Under the pieces are notes generated by a model that was not told where the DNA came from, ran no database searches, and saw only the letters and a list, made by a program, of their open reading frames with translations. Of a DNA stretch of 64,000 nt, positions 28,443 through 36,743 are shown piece by piece. Every line of letters starts with the position of its first letter. Position 1 is the first letter of the stretch. The position numbers and the translations under genes were made by a program. The DNA is from Aquitalea magnusonii (GTDB taxonomy: Bacteria; Pseudomonadota; Gammaproteobacteria; Burkholderiales; Chromobacteriaceae): positions 317,131-381,130 of the forward strand of contig NZ_QJKC01000001.1 in the NCBI RefSeq assembly GCF_003202035.1. Reading direction: 5' to 3'.

Positions 28443-29090
28443 ATGAAGACTTCAGCCTCCTCCACTCTGCAGGACGAAACCTACACCACGCTGCGCCAAT
28501 GGCTGTCACTCGGCCGCTGGCTACCCGGCGAACGACTCAAGATCAAACAACTGGCACAGGACATGCAGGTCGGTGAAATGCCGGTGCGCACGGCCCTGCA
28601 ACGCCTGGTGGCGGAAAAGGCCCTGGCCAACATTCCCAATTGTGGCGTGACCGTCCCGCAGCTGAGCCGCACCCAGTTTGATGACATCCTGCAAACCCGC
28701 ATGCTGCTGGAGGGCGAAGCGGCCGAAAAAGGCGCACGTAATCTGAGCAGCGCCGACTTCAAGTTGCTGGAACAACTGACCGCCACCATGGAACAGGCCA
28801 TCAAGGAGCACGACGTCAAAGGCTATCTGACGGCCAACGAAGAGTTTCACATCACCCTGTACCGCGCCTCCGGCTCGGCCATGCTGCTGGCCCTGATTGA
28901 AAGCGTGTGGCTGCACGTCGGCCCCATCTCCAACCAGCTGCACCAGGACCCGCATGTGTGGAGCATCATGAACGACTGTCATGAAGACATGATGCGCGCC
29001 CTGCAACGGCAGGACCCGTCGGCGGTGCGCCGCGCCATCGAGCGCGACCTCTTCAATGCCGGTCAGTACCTGAAAACCCTGTGCAACTGA
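28443..29090 (+). CDS. GntR-family regulator, FCD (FadR C-terminal) type
   Basis: A 215-residue protein with an N-terminal winged helix (residues 8-75; PGERLKIKQLAQDMQVGEMP then VRTALQRLVAEKAL) and an FCD ligand-binding helical bundle with metal-binding-type residues (ANEEFHITLYRASG, and a later NDCHEDMMRAL). Its placement opposite the glutamine-synthetase-like/aminotransferase pair, with a palindrome between them, implies local control by an amine or amino-acid ligand. Followed by a strong terminator. Confidence 0.88.
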   Translation: MKTSASSTLQDETYTTLRQWLSLGRWLPGERLKIKQLAQDMQVGEMPVRTALQRLVAEKALANIPNCGVTVPQLSRTQFDDILQTRMLLEGEAAEKGARNLSSADFKLLEQLTATMEQAIKEHDVKGYLTANEEFHITLYRASGSAMLLALIESVWLHVGPISNQLHQDPHVWSIMNDCHEDMMRALQRQDPSAVRRAIERDLFNAGQYLKTLCN

Positions 29091-29152
29091 ACAGCATGCT
29101 GGCAGCATGAGAAACCGCGCACCGGCCTTTATGCTGCGCACTTAATAAAAAA

Positions 29153-29183
29153 GCACCGTACTCATTCCTGAGTAACGGTGCTT
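29153..29183 (+). terminator. Intrinsic terminator after the GntR gene
   Basis: Arms GCACCGTACTCA and TGAGTAACGGTGC around TTCC, followed by a run of six T; an A-run on the other side makes it potentially bidirectional. Confidence 0.88.
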
Positions 29184-29262
29184 TTTTGATTTCTGCAGCC
29201 AGACCAGGCTACGCGCACTGATCGTGCCAACGACAAACTACGAACCAGCCCAGTCCATCAGC

Positions 29263-29817
29263 TTACTGGCCTGCATCACAGCCCTGGCTAAGCTTGCCGC
29301 TGTCGATATCCTGCGTGGTGCATGAGGTCTCTTGGTATTTTCCAGCCTTGAAGGAAAGCTTCACCAAGTAGCACTTGCCACCATGGCATTGCGCCTCCTG
29401 GATGTCCTTCAGGCCATTGCTACGACTGTCCAGCAGCTGGAAAGCATCCGAATTGCCGTCGTAGAGAATGTTGTTTCTATCATCGACAATCCAGTGGCAG
29501 AAGGTATGTGCGCCATAGAAAGTCCGGAAATACGGGGAAGATTTGGGCCGAACGAAAAGAAAAGTCCTGCCATCCGCAGCCAGGGGAAGCTTGCGGCTGA
29601 CGAAGAACTGCCGATAGTCGCCGGGCTTGAGGTTTTTCTCTGCCATTTCCTCGTCGGCCTGCAACTGCAAGTCCGCATCAGAACGGACGATCAAACCGGC
29701 CACTGCCGGAGACACGGCCGCCCAACCGATGGTTTGCTCTTCCGTGTAGTTTGCAAAAACGGGACCAGCCAGCGCCGCGCCTGAACACAGCATGAGCAAC
29801 AAGCCAACAATCTTCAT
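29263..29817 (-). CDS. Exported hypothetical protein
   Basis: A 184-residue protein with a clear signal peptide (KIVGLLLMLCSGAALA|G). The mature part is soluble, contains paired cysteines (FCHWIVDD; QCHGGKCYLVKLSF; SCTTQD) consistent with periplasmic disulfides, and a YGAHTFCHWIVDDRNN segment. I do not recognise a family. Three consecutive ATG codons occur at the start (29823, 29820, 29817); the last gives the best distance from AAGGA. It sits between the TetR gene and the GntR terminator. Confidence 0.65.
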   Translation of the reverse strand: MKIVGLLLMLCSGAALAGPVFANYTEEQTIGWAAVSPAVAGLIVRSDADLQLQADEEMAEKNLKPGDYRQFFVSRKLPLAADGRTFLFVRPKSSPYFRTFYGAHTFCHWIVDDRNNILYDGNSDAFQLLDSRSNGLKDIQEAQCHGGKCYLVKLSFKAGKYQETSCTTQDIDSGKLSQGCDAGQ

Positions 29818-29905
29818 CATCATTCCTTGCCTGCAGTGCTTCACACATGGGCAGCAAGCAGTGCGCGGCATCCAGTCTTGGATTACCTGGCCATACCACA
29901 AGCCA

Positions 29906-30505
29906 CTACACGCCGTACCAGGCCATGAATACCTGCACACCCCGCGTCACCCGCTCTTGCAGCAGGCTCAGCTCATCCTCGCTCACCACACCTATCATGA
30001 AAGTCTGCTGATACTCAGCCTGTACCAGGGACAGCAAATGCATGGCAGCCACCCAGCCATCCGCCTGGCGCAGCCGCCCGGCGGTCATTTCCGCCTCCAG
30101 ATAGGCCGCCACCTTGTTCCAACCCTGGCGCGGGCCGGCATCATAAAACTGCTGCGCCGCGCCGGCACGCACCAGCTCGCCGACAATGATGCCGCGCATG
30201 GCCATCAAATCCGGCCCCAGGATGACCTGCAGGTAGTTTTCGGCAAAAGCCTGCAAGGAGGCAACAATATCCCCGCCCGGCACCAGTCGCGCATAGGCCT
30301 GCGACATGCGCTCCTCGGCCAGCATCTTCATCACGCTTAAAAACAGCTCTTCTTTTGATTTGAAATAGCCATACAGCGTGGCCTTGGAGCCACCCACCCG
30401 GCTACAGATTTCCGCCATCGACGTAGCCTCGTAGCCACGCTGCAAGAACACTTCCGCCGCCGTCGCCACCATGTGCTGACGGCGTTCTTCGCTTTTTGTA
30501 CGCAT
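29906..30505 (-). CDS. TetR-family repressor of the adjacent efflux operon
   Basis: The 199-residue protein has the TetR helix-turn-helix at 10-56 (AAEVFLQRGYEATSMAEI, then KATLYGYFKSKEELF) and an AcrR/TetR_C-like ligand domain. It is divergent from the three-gene efflux operon, and two palindromic sites overlap the efflux promoter, as expected for a drug-responsive repressor. It is likely also autoregulated through the nearer site at 30526-30539. Confidence 0.9.
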   Translation of the reverse strand: MRTKSEERRQHMVATAAEVFLQRGYEATSMAEICSRVGGSKATLYGYFKSKEELFLSVMKMLAEERMSQAYARLVPGGDIVASLQAFAENYLQVILGPDLMAMRGIIVGELVRAGAAQQFYDAGPRQGWNKVAAYLEAEMTAGRLRQADGWVAAMHLLSLVQAEYQQTFMIGVVSEDELSLLQERVTRGVQVFMAWYGV

Positions 30506-30525
30506 TCACACTCCGAAACAGTACC

Positions 30526-30591
30526 AAACTGTACAGTTTTTCTTGACGATAAGATTTGCCTGCATTATAACAGTACCGTACCGTACAGTTA
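30526..30591 (+). promoter_or_regulatory. Efflux operon promoter with two TetR operator candidates
   Basis: A near-consensus sigma70 promoter is visible: TTGACG (30543-30548), 17-bp spacer, TATAAC (30566-30571). It is flanked by a perfect 14-bp palindrome AAACTGTACAGTTT (30526-30539) just upstream of the -35 box and a 24-bp imperfect dyad (30568-30591, arms containing AACAGTACCGTACC and GTACAGTT) overlapping the -10 and start region. Both share the core GTAC-AGTT, suggesting two binding sites of one regulator. Confidence 0.8.
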
Positions 30592-30608
30592 AAGACCTTG
30601 GCAATATT

Positions 30609-32048
30609 ATGGACACCACATCAAGCATGCGCCGCCGGCACTCCTTGCTGCAACTTTCGCTGCTGGGCAGCCTGTTGCTGACCGGCTGCGCCAGCGTACC
30701 AGAACTGGGCCCGGCCGCCCGCAGCAAAACCACTGCCGAACTGGCCAGTCAGCAAAGCCTGCCCGCCAGCACCGCCCAATGGGCCAACAGCAACTGGTGG
30801 CAGGAGTATAACGACAGTCAGCTCAATGCCATCATGCAGGAGGCGCTGAGCAACGCCCCCGACCTTGCCGCCGCCCAGGCGCGGCTGGCCAAAGCAGCAG
30901 GCCAGGCCGAACAGGCCGGAGCCAGCCGGCTGCCCAGCGCCAGCCTGGACAGCTCGGTCACCAAGCTCAAGCAAAGCTATAACAACGGCATGCCGGTCGC
31001 CTATGTGCCACATGGCTATAACAACTCTGCCAGCGTAGAGCTGAACTTCAGCTACGAGTTCGATTTCTGGGGCAAGAACCGCGCCGCAGTAGCCGCCGCC
31101 AGCTCGGAACTGGCCGCGGCCGAGGCGGAAGCCGCACAAAGCCGGCTGACCCTGACCAGCGCGATTGCCGCAGCCTATGCCGAACTGGCGCGCCTGTTTG
31201 CCGAACAGGATGCGGCCGAGCAAGCACTGGCGGTCCGCCGTCACAGCGTCGAACTGCTGCAACAGCGCTACGACAACGGCCTGGAAACCCTGGGCAGCCT
31301 GCGCCAGGCCGAATCGCGCGCCGCCGGGGCCAGTGCCGACCTCAGCGCCGCACGCCAGGCCATTGCCCAGCAGCGCTACAGCCTCGCCGCCCTGATGGGT
31401 GCCGGGCCGGATCGCGGGCTGGCCATTGCCCGCCCGCAAGCCAGCCTGCTGCACGCCCAGGGCCTGCCCGCCACCTTGCAGGCCGACCTGCTGGGCCGCC
31501 GGCCCGACCTGGCGGCCGCCCGCCTGCGCGCCGAAGCCGCCGCCCGCCGCATCGATGTGGCACACGCGGCGTTCTACCCCAATGTCAATCTGTCGGCCTA
31601 TCTGGGCGTGCAGTCGCTGGGCCTGAGCCTGCTGGGCAAGAGCGGCTCGGATGTGGGCGGCGTCGGCCCGGCCATTTCGCTGCCCATCTTCCGTGGCGGC
31701 GCACTGCAAGGCAATTACCGCGTGGCCCGCGCCGAATACGACGAAGCCGTGGCCAGCTACAACCAGACCCTGACCCAGGCCCTGCATGATGTCGCCGACG
31801 TGATGGCGCAGCAACAGGAACTGGCGCCACAGCTGGAACAGCGCCGCCTGGCACTGCAAACCGCCGAGCAGGCCTACCAGGTCATGCAGAACCGCTACCA
31901 GGGCGGCCTGGCCAGTTATCTGGACGTGCTGAATGCCGAAGACAGCGTCATCAGCTGCCGCCGCAACGCCGCCAGCCTGGAAACCCGCCAGCTATTGCTC
32001 GACGTCAACCTGATCAAGGCACTGGGCGGCGGCTATCAGCAAGCCTGA
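30609..32048 (+). CDS. NodT-family outer-membrane factor lipoprotein
   Basis: The 479-residue product has a lipoprotein signal (LLLTGC, Cys27) and the two OEP repeats of TolC-like channels, with WWQEYNDSQLNAIMQEAL near the start, DFWGKNRAAVAAA in the first repeat and LPIFRGGALQGNYRVARAEY in the second. It forms the outer-membrane duct of a tripartite exporter with the two following genes. The ATG at 30609 lies just after the second operator, so the leader is very short. Confidence 0.92.
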   Translation: MDTTSSMRRRHSLLQLSLLGSLLLTGCASVPELGPAARSKTTAELASQQSLPASTAQWANSNWWQEYNDSQLNAIMQEALSNAPDLAAAQARLAKAAGQAEQAGASRLPSASLDSSVTKLKQSYNNGMPVAYVPHGYNNSASVELNFSYEFDFWGKNRAAVAAASSELAAAEAEAAQSRLTLTSAIAAAYAELARLFAEQDAAEQALAVRRHSVELLQQRYDNGLETLGSLRQAESRAAGASADLSAARQAIAQQRYSLAALMGAGPDRGLAIARPQASLLHAQGLPATLQADLLGRRPDLAAARLRAEAAARRIDVAHAAFYPNVNLSAYLGVQSLGLSLLGKSGSDVGGVGPAISLPIFRGGALQGNYRVARAEYDEAVASYNQTLTQALHDVADVMAQQQELAPQLEQRRLALQTAEQAYQVMQNRYQGGLASYLDVLNAEDSVISCRRNAASLETRQLLLDVNLIKALGGGYQQA

Positions 32049-32097
32049 GCCCACCCCCCGGCCCACACACAGACAAACCGCATACTAGAGAACCATC

Positions 32098-33261
32098 ATG
32101 AGTGAAATCAGCCAAACCCTTCCCGCCAGTGCTGCCCCGCAAGCCAGCGACCAGCTGCGCCTGGCCAAACGCAAGAAACTGTTTATCCTGCTCGGCAGCG
32201 CCGTCGCCCTTGGCGCCGTGGCAGCCGGCAGCTACTGGACGCTGGTGGCCTCGCACCATGTCAGCACCGACAATGCCTATGTTGCAGCCGAGATCGCCCA
32301 GGTCACCCCGGAAGTCAGCGGCACCGTGCGCGAAGTGCTGGCGGTGGACACCCAGGCGGTCAAGCGCGGCGACATTCTCGCCCGTCTGGACGACAGCGAT
32401 GCCAAGCTGAACCTGGCCCAGGCCGAGGCCGAGCTGGCCCGTGCCGAACGCCGTGTACAAGGCTATCTGGCCAGCGATGAAGGCTTGCAGGCGCAGATCC
32501 AGGCGCGCCTTGCCGAGCAGGCGCGCAGCAATGCGCAACTGGCTTCCGCCCGCGCCGACCTGCAACGCGCCGAGCTGGACCTGAAGCGCCGCCAGGCCCT
32601 GGCCAAAAGTGGCTCGGTATCCGGTGAGGAACTGAGCAATGCGCAAAACGTGTTCAGCACCGCCAGCGCCAGCCTGAGCGCCGCCGAAGCCGCCGCCAAG
32701 CAGGCCGAGGCCAATGCCCGCGCCGCGCAGGGCTCGCTCAAGGCCAACCAGACCCTCACCGTCAACACCACGCTAGACAACAACCCCGAAGTGGCACTGG
32801 CCCGCGCCAAGCGTGACCAGGCCCGCCTCGACCTGGCGCGCACCGTGATCCGCGCCCCGGTAGATGGCGTGGTGGCCAAGCGCCAGGTGCAAACCGGCCA
32901 GCGCGTGCAGTCCGGCACCCAGCTGATGTCGGTAGTGCCGCTGCAGCAGGTGCATGTGGACGCCAACTTCAAGGAAGTACAGCTGGACAAGGTACGCATC
33001 GGCCAGCCGGCCACCCTGACCGCCGACCTCTATGGCAGCCGCATCACTTACCACGGCAAGGTGGCCGGCCTGTCCGGCGGTTCCGGTGCCGCGTTTGCCA
33101 CCATCCCGGCGCAAAACGCCACCGGCAACTGGATCAAGGTGGTACAACGCCTGCCGGTACGCATTGCGCTGGACCCGGCCGAACTGCGCGCCCATCCACT
33201 GCAAGTGGGCCTGTCGATGGAAGTGACCATCGATACCGCCAGCACCGGCCATAGCGAGTAA
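32098..33261 (+). CDS. emrA: EmrA/HlyD-family membrane-fusion protein
   Basis: A 387-residue periplasmic adaptor: one N-terminal membrane helix (about 25-47), a lipoyl half-motif (VSTDNAYVAAEIAQVTPEVS), a long coiled-coil hairpin (about 100-220) and the second lipoyl/beta-barrel part (RTVIRAPVDGVVAKRQVQTG, then VDANFKEVQLDKVRIGQP). Sequence around AYV and NFKE is diagnostic for EmrA. It links the MFS pump to the outer-membrane factor. Confidence 0.93.
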   Translation: MSEISQTLPASAAPQASDQLRLAKRKKLFILLGSAVALGAVAAGSYWTLVASHHVSTDNAYVAAEIAQVTPEVSGTVREVLAVDTQAVKRGDILARLDDSDAKLNLAQAEAELARAERRVQGYLASDEGLQAQIQARLAEQARSNAQLASARADLQRAELDLKRRQALAKSGSVSGEELSNAQNVFSTASASLSAAEAAAKQAEANARAAQGSLKANQTLTVNTTLDNNPEVALARAKRDQARLDLARTVIRAPVDGVVAKRQVQTGQRVQSGTQLMSVVPLQQVHVDANFKEVQLDKVRIGQPATLTADLYGSRITYHGKVAGLSGGSGAAFATIPAQNATGNWIKVVQRLPVRIALDPAELRAHPLQVGLSMEVTIDTASTGHSE

Positions 33262-33264
33262 GCC

Positions 33265-34803
33265 ATGTCCAGCAGCCCAAACTCCACCGCCCCGCAGCCG
33301 CTGCAGGGCAATACCCTGTGGCTGGCCGCCATGGTGCTGGCCGCCGCCAACTTTGTCGCCGTACTGGACACCACCATTGCCAATGTGTCGGTGCCCAATA
33401 TTGCCGGCGGCCTGGCAGTTTCCTCCAGCCAGGGCACTTATGTGATCACCTCCTACGCCGTGGCCGAAGCCATCACCGTGCCGCTTACCGGCTGGCTGGC
33501 CGCCCGGCTGGGGACGGTGCGGCTGTTCATCGGCTCCATGGTGCTGTTCGGCCTGTTTTCCCTGCTGTGCGGCATGGCCGGTTCGCTGGAAACCCTGGTG
33601 CTGTTCCGCGTGCTGCAAGGTCTGGCCGGCGGCCCGCTGATGCCGATGTCGCAAACCCTGCTGCTGCGGATTTTCCCCAAGGAGAAAACCGGTGCCGCCA
33701 TTGGCCTGTGGAGCATGACCACGCTGATCGCGCCCATCATGGGGCCGATCCTGGGTGGGGTGCTGTGCGACCAGGTCAGCTGGCCGTGGATTTTCTGGAT
33801 CAACGTCCCCATCACCATGCTGTGCGGCTATGCCGGCTGGCAGTTGCTGAAAAGCCAGGAAAGCCTGCGCGAGAAAATCCGCGTCGATGCCGTTGGCCTT
33901 GGCCTGCTGGTGGTATGGGTGGCGGCGCTGCAAATCATGCTGGATGAAGGCAAGAACCTGGACTGGTTCAATTCCGCCGAGATCATCGCACTGGCCGTGA
34001 CCGCCGCCATCGGCTTTGCCGCCTTCCTGATCTGGGAACTGACCGAGCGTAACCCGGTGGTGAACCTGCGGGTATTCCGCCACCGCGGCTACTGGGCCAG
34101 TGTGCTTACCATCTCGCTGGCCTTCGGCTCTTTCTTTGGCGCCACGGTGCTGACCCCGCAATGGCTGCAAAGCTATATGGGCTATACCGCCACCGAAGCC
34201 GGCCATGCCACGGCGATGAGCGGCATTCTGGCGGTACTGGTGGCCCCGCTGGTGGCACAGCTGTCCACCCGCGTGGACCCGCGGCCATTGGTATTCATGG
34301 GGGTGATGTGGCTGGGCGGCGTCACGCTGTATCGCAGCTTTTCCAGCACCGACATGGGTTTCTGGCAAGTGGCCTTGCCGCTGTTGTTTCAGGGTGTGGG
34401 CATGCCCTTCTTCTTCGTGCCGCTCACCGGCCTGGCCATGGCCAGCGTCGAACCGCAGGAAATGGCTGCCGCCGCCGGGCTGATGAGCTTTATGCGCACC
34501 CTGTCCGGGGCGTTTGCCACCTCGCTGGTGACTACCGCCTGGGATGACAAGGCCAGCTACAACCATGCCGATCTGGTCGGCAGCCTGGACAGCACGGGCA
34601 GCACCTTGCGCACGCTGCACGACAGCGGCCTGAGCATGGATGCCGCCACCGCCCAGCTGGGCCAGATGCTGCAATCGCAAAGCATCATGCTGGCTACCAA
34701 CCAGATCTTCTGGCTGACCGGTCTGTCCTTTGTGGTGGCTGCCTGCGCCATCTGGCTGGCTCCGCGTCCGACACGGGTGGCCGATACCAGCCAGGCACAC
34801 TGA
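33265..34803 (+). CDS. emrB: EmrB-type DHA2 major facilitator drug exporter (14 TM)
   Basis: The 512-residue protein shows the DHA2 pattern of 14 hydrophobic segments, with motif C-like and the signature FVAVLDTTIANVSVPNIAGG in TM1 and LGTVRLFIGSMVLFG in the loop 2-3 region. It starts 3 bp after the emrA-like stop. EmrB proteins expel hydrophobic compounds in exchange for protons. The operon ends at the terminator at 34884-34916. Substrates are likely inducers of the TetR regulator but are unknown. Confidence 0.93.
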   Translation: MSSSPNSTAPQPLQGNTLWLAAMVLAAANFVAVLDTTIANVSVPNIAGGLAVSSSQGTYVITSYAVAEAITVPLTGWLAARLGTVRLFIGSMVLFGLFSLLCGMAGSLETLVLFRVLQGLAGGPLMPMSQTLLLRIFPKEKTGAAIGLWSMTTLIAPIMGPILGGVLCDQVSWPWIFWINVPITMLCGYAGWQLLKSQESLREKIRVDAVGLGLLVVWVAALQIMLDEGKNLDWFNSAEIIALAVTAAIGFAAFLIWELTERNPVVNLRVFRHRGYWASVLTISLAFGSFFGATVLTPQWLQSYMGYTATEAGHATAMSGILAVLVAPLVAQLSTRVDPRPLVFMGVMWLGGVTLYRSFSSTDMGFWQVALPLLFQGVGMPFFFVPLTGLAMASVEPQEMAAAAGLMSFMRTLSGAFATSLVTTAWDDKASYNHADLVGSLDSTGSTLRTLHDSGLSMDAATAQLGQMLQSQSIMLATNQIFWLTGLSFVVAACAIWLAPRPTRVADTSQAH

Positions 34804-34883
34804 CACCATCATCCTGCGTGGCAGCCATGGCCTTAGCGTTCTGGCCGCCACGCCATAGGGCACAGATTATCTGCACACAAAAA

Positions 34884-34916
34884 AAGAAAGCCGGGTATTT
34901 ACCCGGCTTTCTTTTT
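34884..34916. terminator. Bidirectional intrinsic terminator between efflux operon and Rid gene
   Basis: Fifteen-base-pair stem AAAGAAAGCCGGGTA / TACCCGGCTTTCTTT with a TT loop, followed by T on the + strand and preceded by an A-run, so it can serve both convergent units. Confidence 0.88.
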
Positions 34917-34957
34917 GACTGGAACAAAGCGTTTTCGCCCGTTCCGGCAAGTAGGGC

Positions 34958-36229
34958 TTAGGCTTGCGGAGCAGTACCTTCGGCGTGCGATACCACGGCA
35001 TCCATCTGCAGCAGCGCATTGCCCGGCAGCGCTGCCACCGCAACAATACGGCGGGCCGGCGTGCCAGTCGGGAAGAAGCTGGCGTAAACCGCGTCGACCG
35101 CTGCGATATCTTCGATATTCCGGAGGAAGATATTCACCTTGACCACATCAGCCAGCTGGTGACCGATGCTTTCGACAATGGCCTGGATATTCTTCAGGCA
35201 CTGCGCAGCCTGCTCCTTGACGCCACCGGCCACCAGCGCACCACTGGCAGCATCCAGCGGCAGCTGGGCAGACAGATGGTTGTAATGCGAGAAGGCCACG
35301 CTCTGGCTGGACAGCCGGTCTTGCGGCGCGGCTGCCTTGTTATTGGCCTTGATGACGATGCCGTGGCGGTCTTCCACCGCTTGCGGCGGCGTGCCATCGC
35401 CATGCGATACCACCACTTCGATTTGCACCAGTGCATCCAGCGGCAATGCGGCGGCGGCAATCACGGTACGGGCCGGGAAATAGGCTACGGCACGGGCAAT
35501 GGCCGAATCCGGGAAAAAGGTCGTATAAACTTCATTGACGGCATCGATATCCGCCAGGTTTTTCAGAAAGACATTAACCTTGACGATATCGTCAAAAGGC
35601 ACATCAATCTCTTGCAGAATCGCCTTGACGTTTTTCAGGCATTGCGCAGTTTGTTCTTTCACGCCACCTGCTACCAATTGACCGGATAACGGATCAAGCG
35701 GCAATTGCGCCGAGATATTGTTGTAGTGGGAAAAAGCCACGCTCTGGGTCGACAAGGGGCTAAGCGGTGCCTTTTCGCTATTTTTGGCGATTTTCACCAG
35801 ATCACCGGCTTGCGGTGCATGCGGAATGGTCCCTTCGCCATTGGAAACCAGGGCTTCCACTTGCACCAGTGCGCCCAGCGGCAATGCGGCTACCGCGACG
35901 GTGGTCAAGGCAGGACGATAAGCCGGGAAAAAGCTGGCATAGACCTGGTTTACCGCGTCCAGATCAGCAATATTCTTGAGGAAGATGCTGATTCTGACCA
36001 CATCATCCATGACATGGTCGATGCTTTCGATAATGGCCTGCAGGTTTTTGAAGCACTGTTCGGCCTGCTCGGTGACGCCGCCGGCTACCAATTGGCCTGA
36101 TAGCGGATCAAGCGGCAATTGCGCCGACAGATTATTGTAATGAGAGAAAGCGGCGGTCTGCGAACAAGGACCCATATTCACAGGAGCATTTGCCGTATTT
36201 CTTGCCAGAACTGCGTTATATCCACTCAT
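34958..36229 (-). CDS. Protein of three tandem Rid (YjgF/YER057c/UK114) domains
   Basis: The 423-residue product consists of three consecutive Rid domains of about 130 residues, each opening with FSHYN-[NH]-[LI]-SAQLPLD, then LVAGGVxEQ, C-x-KN-[LIV]-[QK]-[AI] and ending with a V-x-ALP-x-x-ALxQ-[VIM]-[ED] strand. The Arg that binds the imine/carboxylate in RidA (P-A-R-S) is present in the middle (FPARTV) and C-terminal (TPARRIV) domains but is Leu in the first (RPALTTV). RidA-type proteins deaminate reactive enamine/imine intermediates and form trimers; a single chain of three domains could fold as a pseudo-trimer. GGTGAG upstream favours the ATG at 36229. The upstream region holds an FNR-type box. 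Confidence 0.85.
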   Translation of the reverse strand: MSGYNAVLARNTANAPVNMGPCSQTAAFSHYNNLSAQLPLDPLSGQLVAGGVTEQAEQCFKNLQAIIESIDHVMDDVVRISIFLKNIADLDAVNQVYASFFPAYRPALTTVAVAALPLGALVQVEALVSNGEGTIPHAPQAGDLVKIAKNSEKAPLSPLSTQSVAFSHYNNISAQLPLDPLSGQLVAGGVKEQTAQCLKNVKAILQEIDVPFDDIVKVNVFLKNLADIDAVNEVYTTFFPDSAIARAVAYFPARTVIAAAALPLDALVQIEVVVSHGDGTPPQAVEDRHGIVIKANNKAAAPQDRLSSQSVAFSHYNHLSAQLPLDAASGALVAGGVKEQAAQCLKNIQAIVESIGHQLADVVKVNIFLRNIEDIAAVDAVYASFFPTGTPARRIVAVAALPGNALLQMDAVVSHAEGTAPQA

Positions 36230-36382
36230 GTTAATGCTCACCTTTTGTTTATTCAGGGTATGGCGCAGCAAATATTTGCCGATTCTTCATCGGCCATGGC
36301 CACGGCTTGCTGGCGGATGTACTGCATTTGTTTTCGCCAATCACAATGACCTGCTCCGTCAAGAGCAGGCGCAAATAATAAT

Positions 36383-36403
36383 GAATCGTTAATATAATGA
36401 TTC
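36383..36403. promoter_or_regulatory. Imperfect 21-bp dyad upstream of triple-Rid gene
   Basis: Arms GAATC and GATTC at the ends with a near-symmetric TTAATATAA core. It lies 154 bp from the Rid start in an AT-rich segment and may be an operator or part of the promoter. Confidence 0.4.
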
Positions 36404-36430
36404 GCTAATATTTAGTCAACACAGTGGCGC

Positions 36431-36444
36431 TTGATGCAGATCAA
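36431..36444. promoter_or_regulatory. FNR/ANR-type box
   Basis: TTGATGCAGATCAA is an exact match to the FNR consensus TTGAT-N4-ATCAA. It lies about 200 bp upstream of the triple-Rid start on the minus strand, suggesting oxygen-dependent control of that gene. Confidence 0.6.
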
Positions 36445-36743
36445 CAAAACAACCCTTCACCGGAACGCTTTATCGCAGGCAATAAAGCCTTGGCTGGCAC
36501 TGGCCATGACGTGAATATTTTGGGAGTGGCATGGATGGTTTAATGCCGGGAAAACCGCGGTGACAAGGGGCTTGGGCTGGTCAAGCCGGCAGCCAGCACC
36601 GGGCTGCCGCCCTGCTGCAGCGCCATTGCAGGCCGGCGCTCATGCCCTGACACAGGGAAAACGGGCAAATCTGCCCGCTGGCTTGCTCAATGGGCGGATC
36701 GAGCAAACTGGCGCGGGCGGGCATGCCGGCGCCAGCCTACCCG

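Larger units (their letters stand above)
36230..36743. other. Upstream region of the triple-Rid gene
   Basis: About 510 bp without a credible gene between the DUF1028 gene and the triple-Rid gene, both on the minus strand. The half nearest the Rid gene is AT-rich and carries a 21-bp dyad and an FNR-type box (listed separately). The remainder (36450-36743) is GC-rich with small inverted repeats and no recognised function. Confidence 0.5.

Noticed and set aside
32773..34863. 696-codon minus-strand frame opposite emrA/emrB
   Set aside because: His/Gln/Gly-rich shadow; both + strand genes are well supported.
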